DNA from: Streptomyces coeruleorubidus
Lineage (GTDB): Bacteria; Actinomycetota; Actinomycetes; Streptomycetales; Streptomycetaceae
Assembly (NCBI RefSeq): GCF_008705135.1
Contig: NZ_CP023694.1
Coordinates: 1,984,001-2,048,000, forward strand
Direction of reading: 5' to 3'
Length of the DNA stretch: 64,000 nucleotides
A program made the translations under genes and the position numbers. The notes beneath the pieces were generated by a model, which worked only from the letters and a program-made list of their open reading frames with translations, was not told the DNA's origin and did not search any database. This document shows, one piece after another, positions 51,254 through 59,542 of this stretch (positions are counted from its first letter, which is position 1; the number at the start of each line of letters is the position of its first letter).

Positions 51254-52276
51254 ATGAGCCCCGACCACCCGCCCGGACTCGACCTGGACCGGCTGCGCGG
51301 CCTGCTCGACCGCGAGCGGCCCGGCCTGGTGAGCGGCGCCCTGTCCGGCCGGCTGATCGAGGGCGGACGGTCGAACCTCACCTACGCCGTCTCCGACGGC
51401 ACCTCCCGGTGGGTCGTACGGCGGCCCCCGCTCGGCCATGTCCTGGCCACCGCGCACGACATGAAGCGCGAGCACCGCGTGATCAGCGCGCTGCACCCGA
51501 CCGCCGTGCCGGTTCCGCGGCCGGTGTTGCTGTGCGAGGACGAGGAGGTGCTCGGCTCGCCGTTCTACGTCATGGAGTTCGCCGAGGGCACCCCGTACCG
51601 CACGGCCGACCAGCTCGCCCCGCTCGGTCCGGAGCGGACCCGGGGCGCGGTGCTGAACCTGGTGGACGCGCTGGTGGAGCTGCACGCGGTGGACCCGGGC
51701 GAGGTGGGGCTCGCCGACTTCGGCCGGCCCGAGGGCTTCCTGGACCGGCAGCTGCGGCGCTGGGGCAAGCAGCTGGACGCCTCGCGCAACCGCGAGCTTG
51801 CCGGGATCGACGAGCTGCACGCGACGCTCGGACGGCGGCTGCCCGCCTCCCCCGCCCCGGCCGTGGTGCACGGCGACTACCGGCTGGACAACGTCCTGAT
51901 CGGCGAGGACGACCGCATCAAGGCGATCCTCGACTGGGAGATGTCAACCCTGGGCGACCCGCTCACCGACCTGGGCCTGCTGGCGATGTACAGCCTGCCG
52001 CTCGACGCCCCTGACTCCCCCGTCTCCACGACGGCGGAGGCGCCGGGGCACCCGGACCCGGCCGAACTGATCGAGCGGTACGCCGCCCGCTCGGGGCGCG
52101 ACGTCTCCGCGGTCTCCTGGTACACGGCGTTCGCCTGGTTCAAGCTCGCCGTGATTCTGGAGGGCATCCACTACCGCTACACCCTGGGCCAGACGGTCGG
52201 GCGCGGCTTCGACCGCATCGGCGACCTGGTCCCCGTCTTCATCGAGCACGGTCTCACCACCCTTCAGGAAGGCTGA
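51254..52276 (+). CDS. APH-family phosphotransferase (ACAD10/11 kinase-domain type)
   Basis: A 340-residue aminoglycoside-phosphotransferase-fold kinase. The phosphate loop region is EGGRSNLTYAV, the lysine/arginine motif WVVRRPPLG, the catalytic loop HGDYRLDN (H206, D208, N213) and the metal-binding LDWE (D227). It resembles the kinase half of human ACAD10/11 and bacterial LvaA, which phosphorylate 4-hydroxyacyl-CoA, and not drug kinases. It is 5 bp upstream of an acyl-CoA dehydrogenase gene, the same pairing as in ACAD11. The ATG at 51254 has GGAGCGA upstream. Confidence 0.9.
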   Translation: MSPDHPPGLDLDRLRGLLDRERPGLVSGALSGRLIEGGRSNLTYAVSDGTSRWVVRRPPLGHVLATAHDMKREHRVISALHPTAVPVPRPVLLCEDEEVLGSPFYVMEFAEGTPYRTADQLAPLGPERTRGAVLNLVDALVELHAVDPGEVGLADFGRPEGFLDRQLRRWGKQLDASRNRELAGIDELHATLGRRLPASPAPAVVHGDYRLDNVLIGEDDRIKAILDWEMSTLGDPLTDLGLLAMYSLPLDAPDSPVSTTAEAPGHPDPAELIERYAARSGRDVSAVSWYTAFAWFKLAVILEGIHYRYTLGQTVGRGFDRIGDLVPVFIEHGLTTLQEG

Positions 52277-52281
52277 CGGAC

Positions 52282-53496
52282 ATGGACTTCGCGTTCGACG
52301 CGCGCACCGAGGAGCTGCGCGGCAAACTGCTGGCCTTCATGGACGAGTACGTCTATCCGGCCGAGGCCGTCGCGGAGGAGCAGCGGGCGCAGCTCGCCTC
52401 GCCGTGGGAGACCCCGGCGGTGGTCGAGGAGCTGAAGGCCGAGGCGCGCAGGCAGGGCCTGTGGAACCTCTTCCTGCCGGACTCCGAGTACGGTGCCGGG
52501 CTCACCAACCTCCAGTACGCGCCGCTCGCCGAGATCATGGGGCGCTCCCCGCACATCGCCCCGACGGTGACGAACTGCGCGGCACCCGACACGGGCAACA
52601 TGGAGGTGCTCACCCAGTTCGGGGACGAGCAGCAGCGCAAGCAGTGGCTGGAGCCGCTGCTCGCGGGCGAGATCCGCTCGGCGTTCGCGATGACCGAGCC
52701 CGATGTGGCCTCCTCGGACGCCACCAACATCACCACGCACATCGAGCGGGACGGCGACGAGTACGTCGTCACCGGCCGCAAGTGGTACATCTCCGGGGCG
52801 CTGCACCCGGACTGCAAGATCTTCATCGTGATGGGCAAGACGGACCCGGAGGGTTCGGACATCCGCCGTCAGCAGTCGATGATCCTGGTCCCCCGGGACA
52901 CGCCGGGCGTGACGATCGAGCGCGCGATGCAGGTCTTCGGCTACGAGGACCACTCCCACGGCGGCCATGCCGAGGTGATCTTCGACCACGCGCGCGTGCC
53001 GGCGTCGAACCTCATCGGCGAGGAGGGCGGCGGCTTCGCCATCGCACAGGCGCGGCTGGGTCCCGGCCGGATCCACCACTGCATGCGGCTGATCGGGATG
53101 GCGGAGCGGGCGATCGAGCTGATGTGCCGGCGGGCGGTGTCCCGTACGGCCTTCGGGAAGGCGCTGGCGCAGCAAGGTGTGGTGCACAACTGGATCGCGG
53201 ATGCGCGGGTGACCGTGGAGCAGTTGCGGCTGCTGGTGCTGAAGACCGCGTGGCTGATGGACACGGTGGGCAACAAGGGGGCGCACACCGAGATCCAGTC
53301 GATCAAGATCGCTACGCCACGCGCGGTGGTGGACATTCTCGACCGGGCGATCCAGTTGCACGGTGCGGGGGGTGTGAGCCAGGACTTCCCGTTGGCGGAG
53401 CTGTACGCGGCGGCGCGGACGCTGATGATCGCGGACGGGCCGGACGAGGTGCATCAGCGGTCGCTGGCGCGGCGGGAGTTGAAGCGGTACGTGTGA
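52282..53496 (+). CDS. Acyl-CoA dehydrogenase (ACAD10/11-like)
   Basis: A 404-residue FAD-dependent acyl-CoA dehydrogenase. The FAD/substrate region is SAFAMTEPDVASSDATNI, followed by GRKWYISGALHPDCKIFIVM and the signature HSHGGHAEVIFD. The C-terminal domain has QLHGAGGVSQDFPLAE and ADGPDEVHQRSLAR. These last features group it with ACAD10/11 and LvaC-type enzymes. It is almost certainly co-translated with the kinase gene. Predicted role: remove phosphate and rearrange, or oxidise, the phosphorylated hydroxyacyl-CoA. The GTG/ATG choice is clear: ATG 52282 after GGAAGG. Confidence 0.92.
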   Translation: MDFAFDARTEELRGKLLAFMDEYVYPAEAVAEEQRAQLASPWETPAVVEELKAEARRQGLWNLFLPDSEYGAGLTNLQYAPLAEIMGRSPHIAPTVTNCAAPDTGNMEVLTQFGDEQQRKQWLEPLLAGEIRSAFAMTEPDVASSDATNITTHIERDGDEYVVTGRKWYISGALHPDCKIFIVMGKTDPEGSDIRRQQSMILVPRDTPGVTIERAMQVFGYEDHSHGGHAEVIFDHARVPASNLIGEEGGGFAIAQARLGPGRIHHCMRLIGMAERAIELMCRRAVSRTAFGKALAQQGVVHNWIADARVTVEQLRLLVLKTAWLMDTVGNKGAHTEIQSIKIATPRAVVDILDRAIQLHGAGGVSQDFPLAELYAAARTLMIADGPDEVHQRSLARRELKRYV

Positions 53497-53549
53497 CGCG
53501 GCGGGGCGGCGGGGTTTCTCGCCCCCGCCGCCCCTACCCGTCCCATCTC

Positions 53550-53645
53550 CAGGGGCTCCGCCCCTTCGACCCCGCCAGGGGGCTGCGCCCCCTGGACCCC
53601 CTTCGGCCTGAACGGCCTCGTCCTCAAACGCCGGACGGGCTGGGT
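53550..53645. repeat. Compound Streptomyces intergenic repeat between converging operons
   Basis: It contains AGGGGCTCCGCCCCT (53551-53565), CCAGGGGGC-TGC-GCCCCCTGG (53575-53595) and the phrase TCCTCAAACGCCGGACGGGC (53621-53640). I recognise this combination as a frequent element between Streptomyces genes. The two hairpins can also terminate both operons, which meet here. Confidence 0.8.
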
Positions 53646-53652
53646 TGCGCGG

Positions 53653-54246
53653 TTACGGGCGCAGGGCTCGCAGCAGCAGGTCCGCCAGGTGGTCGGCCAC
53701 CTGCTGGGGGCTCATCGGGCCCTCGGGGCGGTACCACGTCGACAGGTGGTGGACGGACCCGAAGTGGTAGTCGACCACCAGGTCCGCCGGGGTCGCCTTG
53801 GAGAAGACGCCCGACTGCTGGCCCTCCTCGACCAGCGCGCGGAAGCGCTCGTGGTAGCGGCGGCGCTCGGCGCGGACCTGCTTGTCCTTCTCGGGGCTCA
53901 GGTGGTGCATGGACCGCCAGAAGATCATCGCGTCGTCGAGGTTGTCGATGGTCGTCACCACGACGTCCGCGGCCGCGGCCCGCAGCCGCTTCTCCACCGG
54001 CTCGTCGGAGCCCGCGACGGCGTCGAGTCTTTCCTGCTGGATGCGCAGCACGCGCGCGTACACCTCGTGCAGGAGGTCGTCCTTGGAGCCGAAGTAGTGG
54101 TACAGCGCGCCTTTGGTGACGCCGGCCGCCTCGACGATCTCCTGCACCGAGGTGCGGTCGTAGCCCTGCTCGGCGAAGAGCCGGGTGGCGGCGGCCAGGA
54201 GCCGCTGAGGTACGGGGGTGCCGTCCGGGTCCGTGGTCCTGGGCAC
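53653..54246 (-). CDS. TetR-family regulator of the acyl-CoA cluster
   Basis: A 197-residue TetR repressor. The N-terminal helix-turn-helix is RLFAEQGYDRTSVQEIVEAA followed by GVTKGALYHYFGSKDDLL. The C-terminal domain includes FWRSMHHLSPEKDKQVR and a histidine-rich VVDYHFGSVHHLSTWYRPEG, a ligand-binding type seen in acyl-CoA-sensing TetRs. The start is a GTG (54246, or 54255). It is the last gene of the SDR - acyl-CoA ligase - TetR operon. It probably binds the shared palindrome at both ends of the cluster and is released by an acyl-CoA. Confidence 0.9.
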   Translation of the reverse strand: MPRTTDPDGTPVPQRLLAAATRLFAEQGYDRTSVQEIVEAAGVTKGALYHYFGSKDDLLHEVYARVLRIQQERLDAVAGSDEPVEKRLRAAAADVVVTTIDNLDDAMIFWRSMHHLSPEKDKQVRAERRRYHERFRALVEEGQQSGVFSKATPADLVVDYHFGSVHHLSTWYRPEGPMSPQQVADHLADLLLRALRP

Positions 54247-54274
54247 TGCCGCCACCTGCCTTTCCGTACTGCTG

Positions 54275-55939
54275 TCAGTTGCCTTGCGTCCGGGAACGAA
54301 GCTCCCGACGGAGGATCTTCCCACTGGCCGTCTTCGGCAAGTCCGGCAGGATCTCCACCTGTCGCGGATATTTGTAGGCGGCCAGTCTCTCCTTGCAGTA
54401 GGCGGCGAGTGCATCGGGGTCCGTGTCGGCGTCCGGACGCAGGCTGATGTACGCCTTGACGGTCTCCCCGCGATACCCGTCGGGCACGCCGACGACAGCC
54501 GCCTCGCGCACCGCCGGGTGTGTGTAGAGCACGTCCTCGACCTCGCGCGGCCACACCTTGAAGCCGGACGCGTTGATCATGTCCTTCTTGCGGTCGACGA
54601 CGTACAGCCAGCCCTGCTCGTCCATGAAGCCGATGTCGCCGGTGCGCAGTTCGGCCCCGGGGAACGTCTCGGCGGTGGCGTCGGGGCGCCGCCAGTAGCC
54701 GGGCACGACCTGCGGCCCCCGGACGACGATCTCGCCCTGCTCGCCGAACGGCACCTCGTCGCCCTTGTCGTCGACGATCCGTACGACCGTGTCGGGGCCG
54801 GGCAGGCCGACCGCGAGGGTCCCGGAGACCGGGTCGACGGGCGCCTGAAGACCGGGCGGCACGGAGGCGCACGGCGCGGTGCATTCGGTCAGTCCGTACC
54901 CGTTGCGGATGTACGGCCCGAAGCCGGCCCGGAACTTCTCCACCAGCGCGGGCGGCAGCGGGGCGCCGCCGGAGGAGATCACCCGGAAGGAGGAGAAGTG
55001 GTCGCGGGTGACGGCCGGATGGGCGGCCAGCGCCATGAAGGCCGTGGACGGGCCGACGGTGTAGTGCGGCCGGTGCTCGGAGAACGCGTCGAGCACGACG
55101 CCGGCCTCGAAGCGGTAGGCCAGTACGAGCGTGCCGGCGCTGCTCAGACAGGCGCCGAACTGACAGACCATGCCGGTGATGTGGAACAACGGTGCCAGCG
55201 CGAAGTAGACGGGCCGCTCGGGCAGTCCCAGGCCGGTCCGCTGCCGCTCGGCGTTGTACATGATGTTGCCGTGCGTGTTGGTCGCGCCCTTGGGCGTGCC
55301 GCTGGTGCCCGACGTGTAGCTGATCAGCGCGATGTCGGAGGGAGCGGGGTCCCGGTCCCCGGGCGCCTTGTGCCCGGCCCGTGCCACGGCGACCAGATCG
55401 TCGGCGTCCGGGGCCTGCGGCAGCCGCTCGAAGGTCAGCACGCGCGCGTCGTCCCGCGTCTGGAAGTCCAGCTCGCATCCGGTGAGCACGATCCGCACGG
55501 TCGAGTCCGCCGCGGTCTCGCGCAGATACGACTCCCACGCCCGGTCCGAGCAGATCAGCGCGGCGACCTCGCCGTCCCGCAGGACGTGGGCCACCTCGCC
55601 CGACTTGTACATCGGGTTGACCGGCACGACGACCGCGCCCGCCTTCCAGGCGCCCAGCACGGCGAGGACGAAGTGCGGGGAGTTCTGGAGCAGCACCGCG
55701 ACCCGGTCGCCGCGCTCCAGGCCGCGCGCCGCGAGATGGCCGGCGACGGAGTCGCTGAGCTCGTCGACGTCCCGGTAGGTCAGGCGGCCGTCGAAGTAGG
55801 CCAGGAAGTCGCTGTCCGGCGTCTCGTCCACGGCCCCGCGCAGCGCGTGCACGAGGGAGTCGGCGGGGCTTATCGCGCCCTTCTGGACGTCGTTCAGCAG
55901 GTCCAGCCAGGGTTTGGCCGCGTAGCGGGACTCGGTCAC
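54275..55939 (-). CDS. Acyl-CoA synthetase (AMP-forming, class I adenylate-forming enzyme)
   Basis: A 554-residue acyl-CoA ligase. The P-loop-like motif is SYTSGTSGTPKGATNTHGN, with further motifs NGYGLTECTAPCA, the hinge/aspartate GDIGFMDEQGWLYVVDRKKD, and the C-terminal catalytic lysine in LPKTASGKILRREL. It activates a carboxylic acid to its CoA ester using ATP. The GTG at 55939 overlaps the SDR stop (GTGA) and has GGGAGGAG 8 nt upstream; this fixes the start. It lies between the SDR and TetR genes in one operon. By context it would activate the hydroxy- or keto-acid substrate. Confidence 0.94.
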   Translation of the reverse strand: MTESRYAAKPWLDLLNDVQKGAISPADSLVHALRGAVDETPDSDFLAYFDGRLTYRDVDELSDSVAGHLAARGLERGDRVAVLLQNSPHFVLAVLGAWKAGAVVVPVNPMYKSGEVAHVLRDGEVAALICSDRAWESYLRETAADSTVRIVLTGCELDFQTRDDARVLTFERLPQAPDADDLVAVARAGHKAPGDRDPAPSDIALISYTSGTSGTPKGATNTHGNIMYNAERQRTGLGLPERPVYFALAPLFHITGMVCQFGACLSSAGTLVLAYRFEAGVVLDAFSEHRPHYTVGPSTAFMALAAHPAVTRDHFSSFRVISSGGAPLPPALVEKFRAGFGPYIRNGYGLTECTAPCASVPPGLQAPVDPVSGTLAVGLPGPDTVVRIVDDKGDEVPFGEQGEIVVRGPQVVPGYWRRPDATAETFPGAELRTGDIGFMDEQGWLYVVDRKKDMINASGFKVWPREVEDVLYTHPAVREAAVVGVPDGYRGETVKAYISLRPDADTDPDALAAYCKERLAAYKYPRQVEILPDLPKTASGKILRRELRSRTQGN

Positions 55940-56709
55940 CGGTTCTCCTCCCACTGCTGCTGGATGCGGTTCATGCCGGTCAGCCAGCGGTCGGGGTCAC
56001 CGGCCCGGGCCTGATAGTACGCGGCGACCTCGGGGTGCGGCAGGATCAGGAAGCGGTCCTCCTCGATGCCCTTGACCAGGGCGTCCGCCACGGCCTCGGG
56101 CTCGATCGCGGTCGGCTGGAGCACCAGGTCGCCCGCGCTGCCGGTGGCGGCCAGCATGTCGGTGCGTACGCCCTGCGGGCAGATGGCGTGGACCTTCACG
56201 CCCCGGTGCCGGTACGTCAGCGACAGCCACTCGGCGAAGGCGAGCGCGCCGTGCTTGGTGACTGCGTAGGGCGCCGCGCCGATCATGGTGAGCAGCCCGG
56301 CGGCGGAGACGGTGGAGACGAAACGTCCGCTGCCCCGCTCCAGCCAGGCGGGCAGCAGCTCGTGAGCGGCCCGGACGTGCGCCATGACGTTCACGTCCCA
56401 GGAGGTCGCCCAGGCCTTTTCGTCCAGCGCCTGACCGGTATCGACGCCGTCGAAGGCGACGCCGGCGTTGGCGCAGTAGATGTCGACGCTCCCGTCGAGC
56501 GCGCCGCGGGCGTCGGCGACGATCGCCGAGGCGTCACCGGGCACGGCGACACCCCCGACCTCCTCCGCGACGTGCTTGGCCCGCTCGGCGTCCAGGTCAT
56601 TGACGACGACCCGGGCTCCCTCGGCGGCGAAGCGCCGGGCGAGTGCGGCTCCGATTCCGCCGCCTGCCCCCGTGACAACGACTCCAGCCCCTTGAAAGGC
56701 TCCCACCAT
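55936..56709 (-). CDS. SDR-family oxidoreductase
   Basis: A 257-residue short-chain dehydrogenase. The cofactor motif is VVVTGAGGGIGAALARRF, the acidic NAD(H)-selecting residue VVNDLD follows, and the active site is STVSAAGLLTMIGAAPYAVTKHG (Ser, Tyr, Lys) in two parts. CANAG replaces the usual NNAG. It is the first gene of the minus-strand operon, with AAGGAG before the ATG at 56709, and the TetR-type motif lies 40 bp upstream. By analogy with LvaD it could act on a 3-hydroxyacyl-CoA intermediate. Confidence 0.9.
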   Translation of the reverse strand: MVGAFQGAGVVVTGAGGGIGAALARRFAAEGARVVVNDLDAERAKHVAEEVGGVAVPGDASAIVADARGALDGSVDIYCANAGVAFDGVDTGQALDEKAWATSWDVNVMAHVRAAHELLPAWLERGSGRFVSTVSAAGLLTMIGAAPYAVTKHGALAFAEWLSLTYRHRGVKVHAICPQGVRTDMLAATGSAGDLVLQPTAIEPEAVADALVKGIEEDRFLILPHPEVAAYYQARAGDPDRWLTGMNRIQQQWEENR

Positions 56710-56742
56710 CGGTCTCCTTAGACGCGGCTCAGCTATGGCGCC

Positions 56743-56761
56743 AGACTAACCGGTCGGTATG
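56743..56761. promoter_or_regulatory. Second TetR-type motif, upstream of the SDR operon
   Basis: On the minus strand it reads CATACCGACCGGTTAGTCT. The first 13 bases are identical to the palindrome at 51195-51207; the second half is degenerate. It is 34 bp upstream of the SDR start codon, in promoter position. Confidence 0.6.
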
Positions 56762-56791
56762 TTTCAAGGAAGGGGCAACCGCAACACCCTT

Positions 56792-56820
56792 AGGGGCGCG
56801 GGGAACTGCGCGACCAGCCA
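56792..56820 (-). repeat. Dispersed Streptomyces intergenic repeat, copy 3
   Basis: Inverted copy of the element at 43312 and 43393, sharing the 22-bp core that contains GCGCAGTTCCCCGCGCCCCT. It lies upstream of the DUF1343 gene. Confidence 0.85.
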
Positions 56821-56863
56821 CCACGAAAGTGGCACATAACGGATCACGGAGGCCACCCACCCC

Positions 56864-58099
56864 ATGCGCCCCTCAAGACGAGCCTTACTCACGGCGGCCA
56901 CGGCGGCAGCCGTCTCGGCCACACCCACCGCAACCGCCGCCCAGCGCCCCAGACAACTCCGCACCGGCTTCGAACGACTCGCCCACGACGGCTACACCCC
57001 GCTCGACGGCCAGAAGGTCGGCATCGTCACCAACCCCACCGGCATCACCCGCGACGTCCGCCACATCGTCGACGTCATGCACGCGGACACCCGAGTGGAT
57101 CTGAGGGCCGTCTTCGGCCCTGAACACGGCTTCCGCGGCACCGCCCAGGCCGGCGGTTCCGAGGGCCGTTACGACGACCCGGCGACCGGCCTGCCCGTCT
57201 ACGACACGTACCTCAAGAGCGGCCGGCCGCTCGCCGACATCTTCACCGCGTCCGGCGTGGACACGGTCGTCTTCGACATCCAGGACGTCGGCGCCCGCTT
57301 CTACACGTACATCTGGACCCTGTACGACTGCATGGAGGCCGCGCGGCTCGCCGGCAAGCGGTTCGTGGTTCTGGACCGGCCCAACCCGGTGACCGGGCGG
57401 GCGGCCCTCGGACCCGTCCTGCACAAGGAGTTCGCCACGTTCGTCGGTCGGCAGCCGATCTCCCAGGCCCACGGGATGACCGTCGCGGAGCTGGCGCGGC
57501 TGTTCAACGAGGAGTTCCTGACCGATCCCGTACCGCTGGAGACCGTGCCGATGTCGGGCTGGAAGCGCTCGGACTTCTACGACGCCTCCGGGCTGCCCTG
57601 GGTGCCGCCCAGCCCGAACATGCCGACGCCGGAGACGGCCTTGGTGTACTCGGGGACGTGTCTGTTCGAGGGCACGAACCTGTCGGAGGGGCGCGGCACG
57701 ACCCGGCCGTTCGAGCTGCTCGGCGCGGAGGGCGTCGACCGGCGCTGGGCCGCGGCCGCGAACGAACTCGCCCTGCCCGGTGTGCGGTTCAGGGAGGCGT
57801 ACTTCGCGCCCACCTTCTCCAAGTTCCAGGGCAGGACGATCGGCGGTGTGCAGATCCATGTGCACGACCGGAACGCCTTCGACCCCGTACGGACGGGGAT
57901 CGCCCTGCTCGTGACCGCCAGGAAGGTGTGGAGCGGGTTCGCCTGGCGCCCCGACAACTGGATCGACAAACTCACCGGCTACGCGCGCGTGCGCACGATG
58001 ATCGACGCGGGCGCGGACACCGACGAGGTCGTGGCGGGGTGGCAGGAGGAGCTGGCGGCGTTCCGGCGGACACGGCGGAAGTACCTCCTCTACCGCTGA
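56864..58099 (+). CDS. Exported DUF1343 / NamZ-like exo-beta-N-acetylmuramidase family protein
   Basis: A 411-residue DUF1343 protein. A twin-arginine-like or Sec signal (PSRRALLTAATAAAVSAT) precedes the catalytic domain, which starts GFERLAHDGYTPLDGQKVGI. Conserved stretches are FGPEHGFRGTAQAG, LPVYDTYLKSGRP, VVFDIQDVGARFYTYIWTL and EGTNLSEGRGTTRPFELLGA. DUF1343 includes NamZ, which removes terminal MurNAc from peptidoglycan fragments. A role in wall recycling or scavenging outside the cell is likely. The ATG at 56864 begins the signal peptide. No MurNAc transport genes are adjacent. Confidence 0.9.
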   Translation: MRPSRRALLTAATAAAVSATPTATAAQRPRQLRTGFERLAHDGYTPLDGQKVGIVTNPTGITRDVRHIVDVMHADTRVDLRAVFGPEHGFRGTAQAGGSEGRYDDPATGLPVYDTYLKSGRPLADIFTASGVDTVVFDIQDVGARFYTYIWTLYDCMEAARLAGKRFVVLDRPNPVTGRAALGPVLHKEFATFVGRQPISQAHGMTVAELARLFNEEFLTDPVPLETVPMSGWKRSDFYDASGLPWVPPSPNMPTPETALVYSGTCLFEGTNLSEGRGTTRPFELLGAEGVDRRWAAAANELALPGVRFREAYFAPTFSKFQGRTIGGVQIHVHDRNAFDPVRTGIALLVTARKVWSGFAWRPDNWIDKLTGYARVRTMIDAGADTDEVVAGWQEELAAFRRTRRKYLLYR

Positions 58100-58206
58100 G
58101 TTCGTCATCGCGCGCCCAATGCGCCCGTGACGTATGGCCAAGCTCCCCCGTTGGCAGGACGATGCGCCACAACGCGCGCGTCACCCGGGGGAACAGGGGG
58201 CCTGTC

Positions 58207-59523
58207 ATGGCGGATCAGGCGATGAGCGTGACTCCCTACTGGGAGCTGACCTTCGACGCGGACGGGGACCCGGCGGGCCGTCAGCGCGACCGGCTGCTCG
58301 CCGGGGTGACCGAACGGAAGGTGCGCGACCTGGTCGTCTTCGCGCACGGCTGGAACAACGACCGCTCGGGTGCGACCCGGCTCTACGACCGGTTCCTGGC
58401 GCCCGTCCCGCGGCTGGCCCCGACGGCCCGGATCGGGTACGTCGGGGTGCTGTGGCCCGCCATGCGGTTCTCCGACGAACCGATCCCGGACTTCCCGCGG
58501 GCCGTTGCCGCCGAAACACCCCGGCGCCCGGTGCTCGACAAGGACACGCGGCACGCGCTTCTGGAGTCCTTCCCGGGCCGGGCGATCCTGGTCGACCAGA
58601 TCGCCCGGCTGCTGGAGCAGCAGCCGCCGGAGGAGGCCGAACTGGAGGAGTTCGGGCGGCTGGTGCGGCTGCTGGTGGAGGTGGTGGCGCCCGGGCCGCA
58701 GGCGCTGTTCGCGGCGGACACGGTGGCGGAGGGCGTGCCGCAGAGCGAGCCGGAGATGTTCGCCGGCTCCTCGGCGGCGGCCTGCGAGGAGTTCGCCCGG
58801 GCACTGGCCGGCCTCCAAGCGTCCGGCGCGCGGCAGGAGTTCGGTCTCCCCAACCCCTGGGAGGGGGCGCACGAGCTGTTGCGGCAGGCGACGTACTACG
58901 CGATGAAGCGGCGCGCGGGAACGGTCGGCGAGCGCGGTCTCGGCCGGGTCGTCGGGCAGCTCGCGAAGGCGGCGCCGGGCGTGCGCGTGCACCTCGTCGG
59001 GCACAGCTTCGGCGCGCGGCTGGTCTCGTTCGCGCTGCGCGGCCTCCCCGAGGGCGTGCGCACGGTGAAGTCGGTGACGCTGCTCCAAGGGGCGTTCTCC
59101 CACTACGCGTTCGCGGCCCGGCTGCCGCACGACGCGCGCGCCGGAGGGGTGCTCCAGGGGCAGCAGAACCGCGTCGACGGTCCCCTGGTGTGCTGCCACT
59201 CCCGGCACGACACGGCCCTGGGCACGATGTATCCGCTGGCCTCGCGCATGGCGGGCGACAGCCGCTCGGTCGCGGACCTCGGCATCGGGCGGGCCCTGGG
59301 CGCCAAGTGGGGTGCGATGGGCTACGGCGGGGTGCGGGCGGTGCCGGGCACGCGCGTGTACACCCTCGCCGAGGCGCTGCGGGCGAAGCTGCCCGCCTCG
59401 GGGTGCGTGAACGTCGACGCGGCGGCGGTGGTCAGACGCGGTGGCCCGCCCGCCGGCGCGCACAGCGACATCCTGCACGAGGAGCTGGCCCGGCTGGTGC
59501 TGGCGGCGGGCCGCATCCGCTGA
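58207..59523 (+). CDS. Large alpha/beta-hydrolase-fold protein of unknown function
   Basis: A 438-residue protein. Strand and nucleophile motifs of the alpha/beta-hydrolase fold are clear: DLVVFAHGWNNDRSGATRLY (oxyanion strand) and VHLVGHSFGARLVSFALRG (nucleophile Ser in GHSFG). A long helical insert (about 95-235) separates them, and a histidine candidate lies in LVCCHSRHDTALG. No signal peptide. The combination of an early HGWNND and late GHSFGA is typical of uncharacterised actinobacterial serine hydrolases. The start is ATG 58207; ATG 58222 is an alternative. It lies 107 bp after the DUF1343 gene and converges with the acylase gene. Confidence 0.83.
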   Translation: MADQAMSVTPYWELTFDADGDPAGRQRDRLLAGVTERKVRDLVVFAHGWNNDRSGATRLYDRFLAPVPRLAPTARIGYVGVLWPAMRFSDEPIPDFPRAVAAETPRRPVLDKDTRHALLESFPGRAILVDQIARLLEQQPPEEAELEEFGRLVRLLVEVVAPGPQALFAADTVAEGVPQSEPEMFAGSSAAACEEFARALAGLQASGARQEFGLPNPWEGAHELLRQATYYAMKRRAGTVGERGLGRVVGQLAKAAPGVRVHLVGHSFGARLVSFALRGLPEGVRTVKSVTLLQGAFSHYAFAARLPHDARAGGVLQGQQNRVDGPLVCCHSRHDTALGTMYPLASRMAGDSRSVADLGIGRALGAKWGAMGYGGVRAVPGTRVYTLAEALRAKLPASGCVNVDAAAVVRRGGPPAGAHSDILHEELARLVLAAGRIR

Positions 59524-59542
59524 CCCGCCGCCGGACCGTGCC

